Assembly (NCBI RefSeq): GCF_937898475.1
Contig: NZ_CALEJS010000016.1
Span: 496,001-560,000 of the forward strand
Length of the DNA stretch: 64,000 bases
DNA from: an uncultured Chitinophaga sp.
Lineage (GTDB): Bacteria; Bacteroidota; Bacteroidia; Chitinophagales; Chitinophagaceae
Reading direction: 5' to 3'
Position 1 is the first letter of the stretch; the number at the start of each line of letters is the position of its first letter. Below are positions 26,925-34,931 of the stretch, in pieces. A program made the position numbers and the translations under genes. The notes beneath the pieces are model-generated. The model ran no database searches. It was not told where the DNA came from and saw only the letters and a list, made by a program, of their open reading frames with translations.

Positions 26925-27010
26925 ACGGAAAAATTCCAAATCCCAGTTCCCAAATTCCAACCGGCGGGATCTTCACGTTTTGGAATCCGGGATCTGGAAT
27001 TTGGAATTTT
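26922..27010. repeat. GGAATTT heptad hairpin between dxs and reductase
   Basis: Two arms, each four heptads long, pair as AAAATTCCAAAT (26930-26941) with ATTTGGAATTTT (26999-27010) and continue imperfectly inward. In one strand sense each arm is a run of 7-nt units of the form GGnnnYT (GGAATTT, GGGATCT, GGGAACT). It ends 10 nt before the ATG of the next gene, so it can act both as the 3' end of dxs and as a 5' structure for the reductase. Confidence 0.8.
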
Positions 27011-27020
27011 GAACTTACAA

Positions 27021-28082
27021 ATGCCGGATCTTTATCTTCATTTACGTATCACGGAAATCATCAAAGAAACGCCGGACGCCTTCACTTACCGCCTGGAAAA
27101 CACCCATCCAGGTGCTATTGTCTACCAGGCAGGACAATTCCTCACTTTTCTTGTTACCCTGCACGGCACCACCTACCGCCGCTCTTATTCTTTAAGCTCT
27201 ACGCCGGGCATCGATCCCTTTCTGTCTGTCACCATCCGCGAAAAGGAGAATGGGGAAATCTCCCGGTACATCCTGCGCCATTGGCAGAAGGGCGATGTAG
27301 TCACCAGCCTGCTGCCCAGCGGGCGCTTTACCCTTGGCACCCTGGGCCAGCGCCCCCGTGATATTTTCCTGATAGCCGCCGGCAGCGGTATCACGCCTGT
27401 TTTTTCCCTGCTGAAACATATGCTCTACCGCGAACCATCGGCCAGGGTTACCCTTGTATACAGCACCACTTCCCCGGAACGGACCATTTTCCTCAAACAG
27501 CTGCAGGCGCTGGAAGCTAAATTCAGCGCTCAGCTTCGTATCATCTATCTGTTCAGCAGGCAGCTGCCAGAGGATAGTCCAGGTTTTACCCGCCGGCTCA
27601 GCAACACCTCCCTGGAACCGCTGGTAAATGAGTACCTTACCTACAACAGATCAGAGGCGCAATTCTTTACCTGCGGGCCACCGGAGTACATGCGCATGGT
27701 TTTACTGACCCTTACCTTCATGGGTTTTGCAGAAGAGCAGCTGCACAAGGAGAACTTTGTGGTAAATACCGCCGTAAAGGTGGAAAAAGCCGGACGGCCG
27801 CAGGATACTGCTCCCAAAGACATAACGCTGCAGGTAGGTGGCCGGTCCTATCGTATTACCGTACCCGGGGATCAGCACATTCTTGACAGCGCGCTGCAGC
27901 AGGGCGTAATGCTGCCCTACAGCTGTAAAGGCGGCGTTTGCGGATCCTGCACGGCCCGTTGTACCGAAGGTAAAGTATGGATGCCCGTGAATGAAGTACT
28001 GACAGATAAAGAGCTGGCCCAGGGCTTTATTCTCACCTGTGTAAGCTACCCCGTCAGCGAACATGTCCGTATAGAGTTATAG
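27021..28082 (+). CDS. PaaE-like ferredoxin-NAD(P)H reductase with C-terminal 2Fe-2S domain
   Basis: 353-residue flavoprotein that passes electrons between NAD(P)H, FAD and a 2Fe-2S centre. FAD domain: FLTFLVTLHGTTYRRSYSLSSTPG with the RxYS motif. NAD domain: IAAGSGITPVFSLLKHML and the TCGPPEYM motif. Plant-type ferredoxin domain at the C-terminus with CKGGVCGSCTARC (three cluster Cys) and the fourth Cys in FILTCVSYP. The ATG at 27021 is preferred over a TTG at 27009 that lies within the hairpin arm. Typical partner of monooxygenases or desaturases, but none is adjacent. A second protein with the same FAD/NAD core starts at the right window edge. Confidence 0.9.
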   Translation: MPDLYLHLRITEIIKETPDAFTYRLENTHPGAIVYQAGQFLTFLVTLHGTTYRRSYSLSSTPGIDPFLSVTIREKENGEISRYILRHWQKGDVVTSLLPSGRFTLGTLGQRPRDIFLIAAGSGITPVFSLLKHMLYREPSARVTLVYSTTSPERTIFLKQLQALEAKFSAQLRIIYLFSRQLPEDSPGFTRRLSNTSLEPLVNEYLTYNRSEAQFFTCGPPEYMRMVLLTLTFMGFAEEQLHKENFVVNTAVKVEKAGRPQDTAPKDITLQVGGRSYRITVPGDQHILDSALQQGVMLPYSCKGGVCGSCTARCTEGKVWMPVNEVLTDKELAQGFILTCVSYPVSEHVRIEL

Positions 28083-28106
28083 ATCCCGGAACCAGTAGGG
28101 CATGCT

Positions 28107-28141
28107 ATGGACAGTTGACCATGGACTGTCTACTTTTTTTT
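28107..28141 (+). terminator. CCATGGA-type hairpin terminator after the reductase
   Basis: Stem GACAGT (28110-28115) / ACTGTC (28125-28130), loop TGACCATGG, followed by TACTTTTTTTT. The stem region parses into heptads (TGGACAG, TTGACCA, TGGACTG) and shares the CCATGGACT word with the element at 3490-3519. Confidence 0.75.
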
Positions 28142-28184
28142 GTTCTTCCCTTTTTTATCGGTAAATTTTGATAAAAATGCTGCC

Positions 28185-29336
28185 ATGCGTTATACCCCTT
28201 TCCGGCTGGCAATCGCGTGTTTTGCTGGTATTATCCTATGGTTGTCTGTTCTGTTCCTGATCAACCGGATACTCCCGGGGCCTGTGTGGCTCTCCTACGG
28301 CCTGTTTGCCTTACTCAGCACAGCGCTCTTATTCTACTGCCTTTACCGCTACCGTTTCGTACTGCAATACTTCCGCGTGTTTGACAATCACCCCATTCCC
28401 ATGTGGATATACGAATACGGCACACTTCGTTTCCTGGCCGTGAACCGCGCAGCGATAGAAAAATATGGTTATACCAAAAAGGAATTTCTCTCACTAACGC
28501 TGAAGGACATACGCGATCCGAAAGAAATCGCCAGAATGATGGAAAGCGTACGGCAGAACCGCCCGGATGCCCAATACCGCGGCTTATGGAAGCATCGGAA
28601 AAAAGACGGCACTGATTTTTATGTAGACCTCTACGGGCATGATGGTTATTACCTTGGAAAGCGTACCCGCATTGTCATGGCGGTGGATGTTGATGCACAG
28701 GTTAAGGAAAGTATTGAAGCACATGAACTGTCAAAGCGATACAACCTTATCACCAAAGCCACGAACGATGCTATTTTTGACTGGGACCTGGCCACTGATA
28801 AAGTTATCTGGAACCATGGGCTTTATTCCTTGTTCGGCTACACGCCGCAAACAGGCGCTACAATGGACTGGTGGCTGGCGCAGGTACATCCGGACGATAA
28901 AGATCACGTAACCTCCGCCTTTGAAGCAACACTGCGGGGGCCTGATGATTATTACGAGGCACAATACCGCCTGCTTTGCGCCGGCGGCACGTATAAATCT
29001 GTACTGACAAGGGCTTACATTATCCGAGAGAACGGCATTGCCCTCCGTATGGTAGGATTGCTGCAGGATATAGATCACATCGTTGAAAAGAAACAGATCA
29101 TTCAACGTCTCCGCGAACAAAATGAAGGCCTGCGTGAGATCGCCCGCATCAACTCTCACGAAGTAAGACGGCCATTGGCATCCATACTGGGCATTACACA
29201 GCTTTTTGATAAAAGCCACCAGGATATGTCGCTCAATAACCAGCTCATCGACTGGCTGCACGACAGTACATCACAACTGGACGAAATTATCCACAAGGTG
29301 GAAGAAAAGGTGAGGGAAATAGAGAAAAGCAATTAG
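28185..29336 (+). CDS. PAS-domain protein with HisKA-like helix but no ATPase domain
   Basis: 383 residues from the ATG at 28185 (a TTG at 28140 is less likely). Two membrane helices (about residues 8-28 and 32-52) are followed by two PAS domains (FDNHPIPMWIYEYGTLRFLAVNRAAIEKYGYTKKEFLSL at about 65; ATNDAIFDWDLATDKVIWNHGLYSLFGYTP at about 190, with a PAC segment). It ends in a coiled coil and an H-box, INSHEVRRPLASILGITQLFD, like the HisKA dimerisation/phospho-acceptor helix, and stops about 55 residues later. No N-, G1- or G2-box is present, so it cannot phosphorylate itself. It may be a phospho-acceptor or a signalling scaffold. The stop codon opens a heptad element. Confidence 0.85.
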   Translation: MRYTPFRLAIACFAGIILWLSVLFLINRILPGPVWLSYGLFALLSTALLFYCLYRYRFVLQYFRVFDNHPIPMWIYEYGTLRFLAVNRAAIEKYGYTKKEFLSLTLKDIRDPKEIARMMESVRQNRPDAQYRGLWKHRKKDGTDFYVDLYGHDGYYLGKRTRIVMAVDVDAQVKESIEAHELSKRYNLITKATNDAIFDWDLATDKVIWNHGLYSLFGYTPQTGATMDWWLAQVHPDDKDHVTSAFEATLRGPDDYYEAQYRLLCAGGTYKSVLTRAYIIRENGIALRMVGLLQDIDHIVEKKQIIQRLREQNEGLREIARINSHEVRRPLASILGITQLFDKSHQDMSLNNQLIDWLHDSTSQLDEIIHKVEEKVREIEKSN

Positions 29337-29422
29337 CCACTGGCTTTCAGCCCTTAGCCCTGCTGCGTTATAAGCATATAGCTATACACTGCTAACGGCG
29401 AAAAGCCAGTTGCCGGCAGCTA
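29334..29422. repeat. TAGCC/GGCTTT heptad hairpin between convergent genes
   Basis: Starts with the TAG stop of the PAS protein and reaches the stop codon of the convergent coiled-coil protein gene. Left units AGCCACT, GGCTTTC, AGCCCTT (29335-29355) pair imperfectly, with about four mismatches in 23 positions, with right units GCTAACG, GCGAAAA, GCCAGTT (29391-29411). Both arms keep a 7-nt register. Confidence 0.75.
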
Positions 29423-29791
29423 TTTAATAAATTCCGCGAACTCATGTTTCAGTTCACCGTACAACTTCTGAAAAGTTTCCATACGGTCGTGTAAGGTGGT
29501 GACATCGTCTACAGGACGGTCATCGTGAACAATAGCAAGTACGCCATTATTCATTAATTTCTTTGCAGATTGTTTAAGGTCATGGAACAGCTCATCTGCT
29601 ACTTCCATCTGGCAAATGAACTGGTTCTGAAAATGCTCCACATGAACAAGCATATCAGCATCTGTTTTCCGGTGTGCCATCTGTTCTAACCTGCCGCGCA
29701 TTTCCCGTATTTCCCGCCGTGCATTGTCTACACTGGTTTTCCAGGAATTGATCTGCTGCTGCAGGTCTGATTGCTGTGTTGGAATTTCCAT
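29420..29791 (-). CDS. Coiled-coil protein of unknown function
   Basis: 123-residue, almost entirely helical protein: QQQINSWKTSVDNARREIREMRGRLEQMAHRK forms a heptad coiled coil (residues 11-43), followed by HVEHFQNQFICQMEVADELFHDLKQSAKKL and a C-terminal helix FQKLYGELKHEFAEF. No signal peptide and no known domain; it resembles small Bacteroidota stress- or scaffold-type proteins in composition only. Convergent with the PAS protein. Real gene rather than chance ORF because codon use and length without stops match its neighbours. Confidence 0.65.
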   Translation of the reverse strand: MEIPTQQSDLQQQINSWKTSVDNARREIREMRGRLEQMAHRKTDADMLVHVEHFQNQFICQMEVADELFHDLKQSAKKLMNNGVLAIVHDDRPVDDVTTLHDRMETFQKLYGELKHEFAEFIK

Positions 29792-29906
29792 GGTGTATTG
29801 ATTTTTTTGTAGCAGTTAAATGATGAATGAACATAGATTGGAGTGCTCATCATTTCCAGTCGCTATCAGTCAATATCCATTGTATATAGTGAAAGCCATT
29901 TCTAAG

Positions 29907-30626
29907 TTACGATCTTTTTTCCTTTCCCGACGTGAACCAGGAAATACCTTCCATAATACCCGCAGCACCAGGTTTTTCTGACTGCAGCACATGGCTGAAT
30001 GGAAGGGTATACTGCAGCAAAGCTGCTTCCGCAAGCCCTACTACCACCCCTTTCAACCCGGTATCATATAATGACCGGTCGTTCATGGTATCGCCGGCTA
30101 CCAGCACCTCATCTGCCGGGTAGCCCAGCAGTTCCAGCAGCTGTATCAGGGTGCTGCCTTTATTGACCCCGGCGGGAAGTATATCCAGGTATTTCCCGGC
30201 AGACTGCAGCACATCGCAACCCAGCCCGATGGCAATGGCCGAGGCCACATCAACAGGAGTAGTAGCATCATAATAAAAGGAACAGCGCCTTTGCTGGGGC
30301 ACGTCCTGGTAACGTAATCCAGCCACCTGCTCCAGTTGTGCCCTTACCATAGCGGCGCCGGGCCATTTCTCCTCAATAGCCGCCTGCAGGGGTTGCACAG
30401 GCTCCAGGCTGCTGCCGCTTACCACTGTAGCCCCCACATCACAGATAATATAATCCGGTAAAGGCATCTGCGGGTCTTCCAGTAAAGGCTGCACATTGGC
30501 CAGCCCTCTTCCTGTAACAAATACCAGGCTTACATCCGTTTGCTGTTTCAGCCAGCTGTATAACTGCGCTTTATCTTCCGGGCTGCCGCCCAGGAATGTA
30601 CCGTCAAGATCCGTTGCTAATAACAT
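29907..30626 (-). CDS. HAD-IIB family phosphatase, sucrose-phosphatase/MPGP-like
   Basis: 239-residue HAD hydrolase with a C2B cap. Motif I ATDLDGTFLGG holds nucleophile Asp6 and acid/base Asp8; motif II is FVTGRG; motif III Lys is in LPAGVNKGSTLIQLLELLG; motif IV is VLVAGDTMNDRSLYDTG. The LVFVTGRGLANVQPLL and DYIICDVGATV segments are characteristic of sucrose-6-phosphate and mannosyl-3-phosphoglycerate phosphatases. Its substrate is probably a phosphorylated sugar or sugar-glycerate. A GpgS-like glycosyltransferase at 44067-45614 is a possible pathway partner, although 14 kb away. A TATATTTG box lies 29 nt upstream. Confidence 0.85.
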   Translation of the reverse strand: MLLATDLDGTFLGGSPEDKAQLYSWLKQQTDVSLVFVTGRGLANVQPLLEDPQMPLPDYIICDVGATVVSGSSLEPVQPLQAAIEEKWPGAAMVRAQLEQVAGLRYQDVPQQRRCSFYYDATTPVDVASAIAIGLGCDVLQSAGKYLDILPAGVNKGSTLIQLLELLGYPADEVLVAGDTMNDRSLYDTGLKGVVVGLAEAALLQYTLPFSHVLQSEKPGAAGIMEGISWFTSGKEKRS

Positions 30627-30654
30627 GCGTTTGTTTTTTTCTTCCTAGCTGCTG

Positions 30655-30662
30655 CAAATATA
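30655..30662 (-). promoter_or_regulatory. -7 box of the HAD phosphatase gene
   Basis: TATATTTG on the minus strand, 28 nt before the ATG at 30626; predicted leader about 22 nt. No clear -33 TTG. Confidence 0.5.
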
Positions 30663-30742
30663 TTATACCGCTCCAGGTAATACCCTGTTACCAGTCCATA
30701 TATTTATTATATTCATCTGTTTCGGGTATTTCTTTCAGACTT

Positions 30743-31153
30743 TTAATTTATGGTTGCCGCTACAGTAATGTTTGTGTTCATCAACTTGGAGATCGGGCAA
30801 TTGGCTTTGGCGTCTTCCACCAGCTCAATGAACTTATCTTTGTCCAGGCCCGGTACGGTGGCTGTTACTACCAGGTGACTGCTGCTAACCGCCCCGTTCT
30901 CCAGCGTAACAGTTGCCCTGGTATCTATATTACCCGGCGTAAACCCGGCACCGGAGATCAGGAAGCTTAGCTTCATTGTAAAACAGCCTGCATGCGCTGC
31001 CGCTACCAGTTCTTCCGGGTTAGTACCTGTGCCGCTTTCAAAGCGGCTGCTGTAAGAGTAAGGAGTATGGTTCAGTACGCCTGTTTCTGTTGTAAGTGTG
31101 CCTTTGCCTTCTTTACCTGTGCCTTGCCAGTTAGCAGATGCGGAACGTTTCAT
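30743..31153 (-). CDS. OsmC-family peroxiredoxin-like hydroperoxide reductase
   Basis: 136-residue thiol peroxidase fold that detoxifies organic hydroperoxides. The redox cysteines are in AAHAGCFTMKLSFLISGAGF (about residue 57) and DAKANCPISKLMNTN (about residue 118), with the arginine/glutamate pair of the family in YSSRFESGTGTNPEELVAAA. Length and both Cys motifs match OsmC rather than Ohr. Next to YceI and pirin genes on the same strand, a grouping seen in oxidative-stress loci, but a terminator and about 300 bp separate OsmC from YceI, so it is probably transcribed separately. Confidence 0.92.
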   Translation of the reverse strand: MKRSASANWQGTGKEGKGTLTTETGVLNHTPYSYSSRFESGTGTNPEELVAAAHAGCFTMKLSFLISGAGFTPGNIDTRATVTLENGAVSSSHLVVTATVPGLDKDKFIELVEDAKANCPISKLMNTNITVAATIN

Positions 31154-31201
31154 TGTTACATTTTTTTTGAGGTGAGTAATAAATCAGAATTAAGTTAATA
31201 A

Positions 31202-31235
31202 AAAAACCGCCCCGGTTATAACCGGGACGGTTTTT
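31202..31235. terminator. Bidirectional terminator between YceI and OsmC genes
   Basis: Stem AAAAACCG then CCCGGT (31202-31216) pairs with ACCGGG then CGGTTTTT (31221-31235) with one C-A mismatch and a TATA loop. T-tracts follow on both strands. It would end the pirin-YceI transcript 220 bp after the YceI stop; the 220 bp in between show no gene. Confidence 0.8.
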
Positions 31236-31455
31236 ACTTTTCGCCTGACAATTGATCCCTCAGCTTCTTTTCCTCTTATAACGTTTCATTTATACCTTAC
31301 TGTTTACGCCCTGCCATCTGCACATTTCAATTATCAGGGTCAACCCCACGTTGTTCCACTTATGCTTACTACTGTTACTGTTCTATGAATCCTTTGCTAT
31401 TCCTATGTAAATCCTAAACCTATGTTTAACCTAACACTTAATCGCGTGCTTACTG

Positions 31456-31980
31456 CTATTGTTTCACCACTTCTACTGCTGCCAGCAGCTTCACTTCATC
31501 ACCCAGCACCAGGCCGCCATTGTCGGTGGTAGCGTGGAAAGACAGTCCGAATTCTTTACGATTGATCTTACCGCTCAGTTCAAAACCCGCTTTCACCTGT
31601 CCCCAGGGGTCTTTAGTTATACCGCCATACTCAACAGACAGTTCAACTGGTTTGGTAGTATCGCGGATGGTCAGATCGCCGGTCACTTTATAATTTGATT
31701 CATCAATTTTCTTCACTTCTTTTGATACAAAGCGCACTTTAGGATACTGTGCAGCATCAAAGAAATCGGGCGCTTTCAGGTGCTGATCGCGGTCTGCATT
31801 CTTGGTGCTGATGCTGTCTACATCTGCTTCGAACGAAATGTTTGCGCCAGTAAAATCATCGTTGGCAGATTCCACTGTACCTTCAAAATTTGCAAAACCA
31901 CCGGTTACCGTAGAGATCATCAGGTGTTTCACTTTAAATTGTACTTCGCTGTGTGCAGGATCAATTTTCCAGGTTGCCAT
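31456..31980 (-). CDS. YceI-family lipid-binding protein
   Basis: 174-residue lipocalin-like YceI barrel, which binds polyisoprenoids or amphiphiles. Opening TWKIDPAHSEVQFKVKHLMISTVTGGFANFEG is the family signature, followed by FEADVDSISTKNADRDQHLKAPDFFDAAQYPKVRFVS and VTGDLTIRDTTKPVELSVEYGG. No signal peptide, so it is predicted cytoplasmic, as in many Bacteroidota members. It starts 42 nt downstream of the pirin gene on the same strand, probably co-transcribed. Confidence 0.93.
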   Translation of the reverse strand: MATWKIDPAHSEVQFKVKHLMISTVTGGFANFEGTVESANDDFTGANISFEADVDSISTKNADRDQHLKAPDFFDAAQYPKVRFVSKEVKKIDESNYKVTGDLTIRDTTKPVELSVEYGGITKDPWGQVKAGFELSGKINRKEFGLSFHATTDNGGLVLGDEVKLLAAVEVVKQ

Positions 31981-32021
31981 TGTGTGTGTGTTTTTAGTCA
32001 GTTTATTTAAAAAGTTATTAG

Positions 32022-32903
32022 CTATTTCAGATGTCCCATTTTCCCGGCGTTGTAATCATCGATGGCCGTTATGATATCCTGTTCTGTGTTCATCAGGAAG
32101 GGCCCGTAGGCAAAGATGGGCTCATCGATCGGCTCACCATTCAATACCAGCAGTGTGGCATCTGTGATCGCCGTAATGCTGATCTCTTCTCCCGCGGTAT
32201 CAAACAGGGCCATCTCTGCTGCCTTCGCCGCATGTGTTTCATTGTAGTTTACGGAACCTTTCAGTGTCACAATACCAGTGCTGTAATTTTCAGGTAAGCT
32301 CAGCGTTACGCTGTCCCCGGCTTTCAACTGAATATCATACAGGTTGATGGGTGTAAACGTACTGGCTGGGCCCGGGTGGCCGTTAAAGCTGCCTGCTATT
32401 ACACGCAGTCCGCTGTGCTGGCCAACCGGCACTACCGGTATTGTATCTTTTGAAAGTTCCTGGTAGCGGGGAGCAGTCATCTTATGCACCCGTGGAAGGT
32501 TTACCCACAGCTGCACCGCTTCCAGGGTACCACCCTGCCGGGCAAATTCCGTTTCATGTTTCTCTTCATGTACTACGCCCGATCCCGCTGTCATCCATTG
32601 TACATCTCCCGGGTACAACTTTCCGTAGTTCCCCGCGGAGTCGCGGTGCTCCAGTGCACCCTGGTAAAGGATGGTCACTGTTTCAAAGCCGCGGTGCGGA
32701 TGCTCATCCACGCCCCTGGGTTTATCGCTGGGAGGAAAATAGGCCGGCGCCCCGTAATCCATTAAAAAGAAGGGGCTGATCCGTTTTCCCAACCTGTTCC
32801 CGTTAGGAAATATGTTCTGCACCCTAAAGCCATCACCCACCATATGTGGCGCCGGAGCCTTATATATATTGCTTACATTTTTTATCGTCTTCGTCGTTAT
32901 CAT
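32022..32903 (-). CDS. Pirin-family bicupin protein
   Basis: 293 residues from the ATG at 32903, which has a strong Shine-Dalgarno (AGGAGG) a few bases upstream, rare in this genome and decisive for the start. N-terminal cupin with the metal-binding HPHRGFETVTILYQGALEHRDS and the following MTAGSGVVHEEKHE (three His and one Glu), then the Pirin_C domain (ENYSTGIVTLKGSVNYN, GEPIDEPIFAYGPFLMNT). Bacterial pirins are quercetinase-like dioxygenases or redox-sensing regulators; the role here is unknown. Upstream of YceI. Confidence 0.92.
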   Translation of the reverse strand: MITTKTIKNVSNIYKAPAPHMVGDGFRVQNIFPNGNRLGKRISPFFLMDYGAPAYFPPSDKPRGVDEHPHRGFETVTILYQGALEHRDSAGNYGKLYPGDVQWMTAGSGVVHEEKHETEFARQGGTLEAVQLWVNLPRVHKMTAPRYQELSKDTIPVVPVGQHSGLRVIAGSFNGHPGPASTFTPINLYDIQLKAGDSVTLSLPENYSTGIVTLKGSVNYNETHAAKAAEMALFDTAGEEISITAITDATLLVLNGEPIDEPIFAYGPFLMNTEQDIITAIDDYNAGKMGHLK

Positions 32904-32924
32904 ATCAACCTCCTGAATACACCA

Positions 32925-32953
32925 CAAAATTATACGTTGCAACAAATGTTGTA
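32925..32953 (-). promoter_or_regulatory. Promoter and possible operator of pirin-YceI operon
   Basis: Minus-strand -7 box TAATTTTG at 32925-32932, 22 nt before the pirin ATG. Immediately upstream lies an imperfect palindrome, TTGCAACAAATGTTGTAA (plus-strand reading, 14 of 18 positions symmetric, about 32937-32954), in a place where a repressor or activator could bind. Confidence 0.4.
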
Positions 32954-33001
32954 AATGGATAAAATGCTGCAAGTGGTGTACTTTTTTCGGGGGATTAAAA
33001 G

Positions 33002-33219
33002 TCTGGGCGTCTGAAGGTTTGAACGTTTGGGGGTTTGAACGTTTGAGGGTTTGAACGTTTGAAAGTTTGTGGGTTTGAGGGTTTGAAGAGTTCCTATCCC
33101 GGTGAGGATGAGATTGAAGTAACTGTTATTTACTAACCAGGCATTAATAACGCGCTCAACGCATCATTCCGAACGTTTTGCCGTACTGAAATTCTGCATT
33201 TCAAACGTTCAATTGTTCA
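33002..33219. repeat. Octamer tandem array TTTGnnnG plus distant inverted arm
   Basis: Eleven consecutive 8-nt units run from 33002 to 33089 (two TCTG-type units, then nine beginning TTTG: TTTGAACG, TTTGAGGG, TTTGTGGG and so on). A second arm at 33199-33212, TTTCAAACGTTCAA, is the perfect 14-bp complement of 33051-33064 and reaches the TGA stop of the AraC gene; read from that stop it continues in 7-nt units (TGAACAA, TTGAACG, TTTGAAA). The 110 bp between hold nothing recognisable. Confidence 0.8.
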
Positions 33220-34134
33220 GATTTCCAGTCTCAGGCCTTCCGTTTTCCCGGTTCTGGCGCTTTCCCTGAACTCAGAGGGAGACTGCTGGGTGTATTTCTT
33301 AAAAAAGCGGCTGAAATAGTGAGGATCTTCAAAGCCCAGTTTATAGGCTATTTCCTTAGCGGTAAGGTCTGTATTGTAGAGGTAGCGCTGTGCTTCCAGT
33401 ATTACGCGGTTGCGGATATGTTCTCCCGCCGTAATGCCGGATAGCTGTTTGCTGATCTCGTTCAGCAGCACGGGTTTGATGTGCATACGGGCGGCATAGT
33501 CGGAAACGGTCTTCAGCTGGAGGAACTGTTCTTCTATCAGGTTCTTGAAATGCAGGAACAGGGAGCTGTTATGCGCGGCAAACTGTTCCGGTACGGCCGC
33601 CATGCTGGCGCCTTTGATACGAAAGGCCAGTACCAGGAAATAGCGCAGCAGGCTATGCAGCGCTGTTTCATAGCCGGCTTCCTTTTCATGCAGCTCACGC
33701 AGCATACGCTGTACGATCAGCTCAAATTCGGCTTCCTGCTCCTGGTCCAGGGTGATCACGCTGCTGAACTGGTTGTTGATAAAAAGGTCTGTCTGGATGC
33801 CCGCCATCCCTGCGGCCTCCTGCAAACACATAAAGGCATCGGGAAAAGCGATCATATACCCGTCTACCTTCTTGCTGAAATGCATTTTGTGCACCTGCCG
33901 CGGAGCCAGGAAAAAGAGCGTGTTCTTTTCCACCACATGGGTCACCGTATCGATGGTATGTGTCAGTTCTCCTTTTTTGATCCAGTAAATGGTATAGAAT
34001 TCATGGCGATGGGGCGCTTCGGTATGGGCAAAGAAATCAGGCCCCAGTGAGCAGAGTGTTGAAACTACAAAAGAAGTATCCGCCTGTGCGTAAACAGGCA
34101 GCGAAAGTATTTCTATTTCTTGTTTGTCTGCCAT
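33217..34134 (-). CDS. AraC-family transcriptional regulator (cupin type)
   Basis: 305-residue regulator with an AraC-type cupin sensor domain (HRHEFYTIYWIKKGELTHTIDTVTHVVEKNTLFFLAPRQVHKM, residues about 43-86) and a C-terminal double helix-turn-helix (TVSDYAARMHIKPVLLNEISKQLSG; LTAKEIAYKLGFEDPHYFSRFFKKYTQQSPSEFRE). Its ATG overlaps the scpA stop codon (TGATG), so it is translationally coupled to scpA although unrelated in function. Target unknown; the divergent-looking pirin operon lies just downstream but on the same strand. Confidence 0.93.
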   Translation of the reverse strand: MADKQEIEILSLPVYAQADTSFVVSTLCSLGPDFFAHTEAPHRHEFYTIYWIKKGELTHTIDTVTHVVEKNTLFFLAPRQVHKMHFSKKVDGYMIAFPDAFMCLQEAAGMAGIQTDLFINNQFSSVITLDQEQEAEFELIVQRMLRELHEKEAGYETALHSLLRYFLVLAFRIKGASMAAVPEQFAAHNSSLFLHFKNLIEEQFLQLKTVSDYAARMHIKPVLLNEISKQLSGITAGEHIRNRVILEAQRYLYNTDLTAKEIAYKLGFEDPHYFSRFFKKYTQQSPSEFRESARTGKTEGLRLEI

Positions 34135-34922
34135 CAGTCTTTCTCAAAAGTACCAGCAACTTCTTCTTCCCTGTCTGCAGGATCGATATACTCGATGATA
34201 AAGTTGTTCCTGCCTTCGCCCACCATAATGCCCATGTATTTCTGCTGCACCAGTTCCAGCATGCTGAGGAACAGGAAGATGGCATGGATACGGTCTTTAC
34301 AATGGTCGAAGATCTTTTCAAAGGCCAGTGTTTTCTCTGTCCGGGCAAGATCCAGCATAAACTCGCGGGAGCCTTCCATGGTATAGTCATACTTATATAC
34401 CACGTGCTGGGGTTTATTATCGCGCTCCTTGATACGCTGCATCACCTTTTCAAAGGTTTTGGTCAGCTTGAAGAGCGTTAGCGTCTGTACTTCGGTGCCT
34501 TCACTGGTTATTTCGCCGATCTCTGCCAGTTCCTTCGCTATGTTACCACGTTTGATCTGCAGCATGCGCTCGGCCTCTTTCTCGGCCAGTTCTGCGGCTG
34601 CCTGTTTATAGCGTTTATATTCCAGGATCTTGTCTACCAGTTCCAGGCGCGGGTCTATTTCGTTGCCCTGCTCATCCAGCTCTTTGCGCGGCAGGAGCGT
34701 TTTGGCCTTGATACGCATCAGGGTGGCTACAAACAAAATGAATTCGCTGGCCAGTTCAATGTTCAGCGATTTCATGTGGTGAATGTAGTCCAGGAAATCC
34801 TGTGTGATCTTGCTGATCGGGATATTGTAAATATCCAGTTCATCCCTTTCGATAAAGAACAGGAGCAGGTCAAAAGGCCCTTCGAACTGGGGAAGTTTTA
34901 TTTTATAGCTGTTATCGCTCAC
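34134..34922 (-). CDS. scpA: Segregation and condensation protein A
   Basis: 262-residue kleisin subunit of the bacterial SMC-ScpAB condensin. N-terminal SMC-binding region KIKLPQFEGPFDLLLFFIERDELDIYNIPISKITQDFLDYI, middle ELASEFILFVATLMRIKAKTLLPRK, and C-terminal winged helix (IFLFLSMLELVQQKYMGIM) are all typical. The start is GTG at 34922, because no in-frame ATG lies near it. The ATG-less start and a long hairpin 9 nt upstream suggest weak or attenuated expression. No scpB in the window. Confidence 0.93.
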   Translation of the reverse strand: MSDNSYKIKLPQFEGPFDLLLFFIERDELDIYNIPISKITQDFLDYIHHMKSLNIELASEFILFVATLMRIKAKTLLPRKELDEQGNEIDPRLELVDKILEYKRYKQAAAELAEKEAERMLQIKRGNIAKELAEIGEITSEGTEVQTLTLFKLTKTFEKVMQRIKERDNKPQHVVYKYDYTMEGSREFMLDLARTEKTLAFEKIFDHCKDRIHAIFLFLSMLELVQQKYMGIMVGEGRNNFIIEYIDPADREEEVAGTFEKD

Positions 34923-34931
34923 CTTAATGCT

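Noticed and set aside
29287..29295. DnaA box
   Set aside because: Perfect 9-mer but inside the coding region of the PAS protein, without neighbouring boxes; probably chance. There is no cluster of boxes that would indicate an origin near gyrB either.
33002..33089. CRISPR array
   Set aside because: The units are contiguous 8-mers without spacers; the other repeat loci likewise lack repeat-spacer structure, and no cas gene is present.
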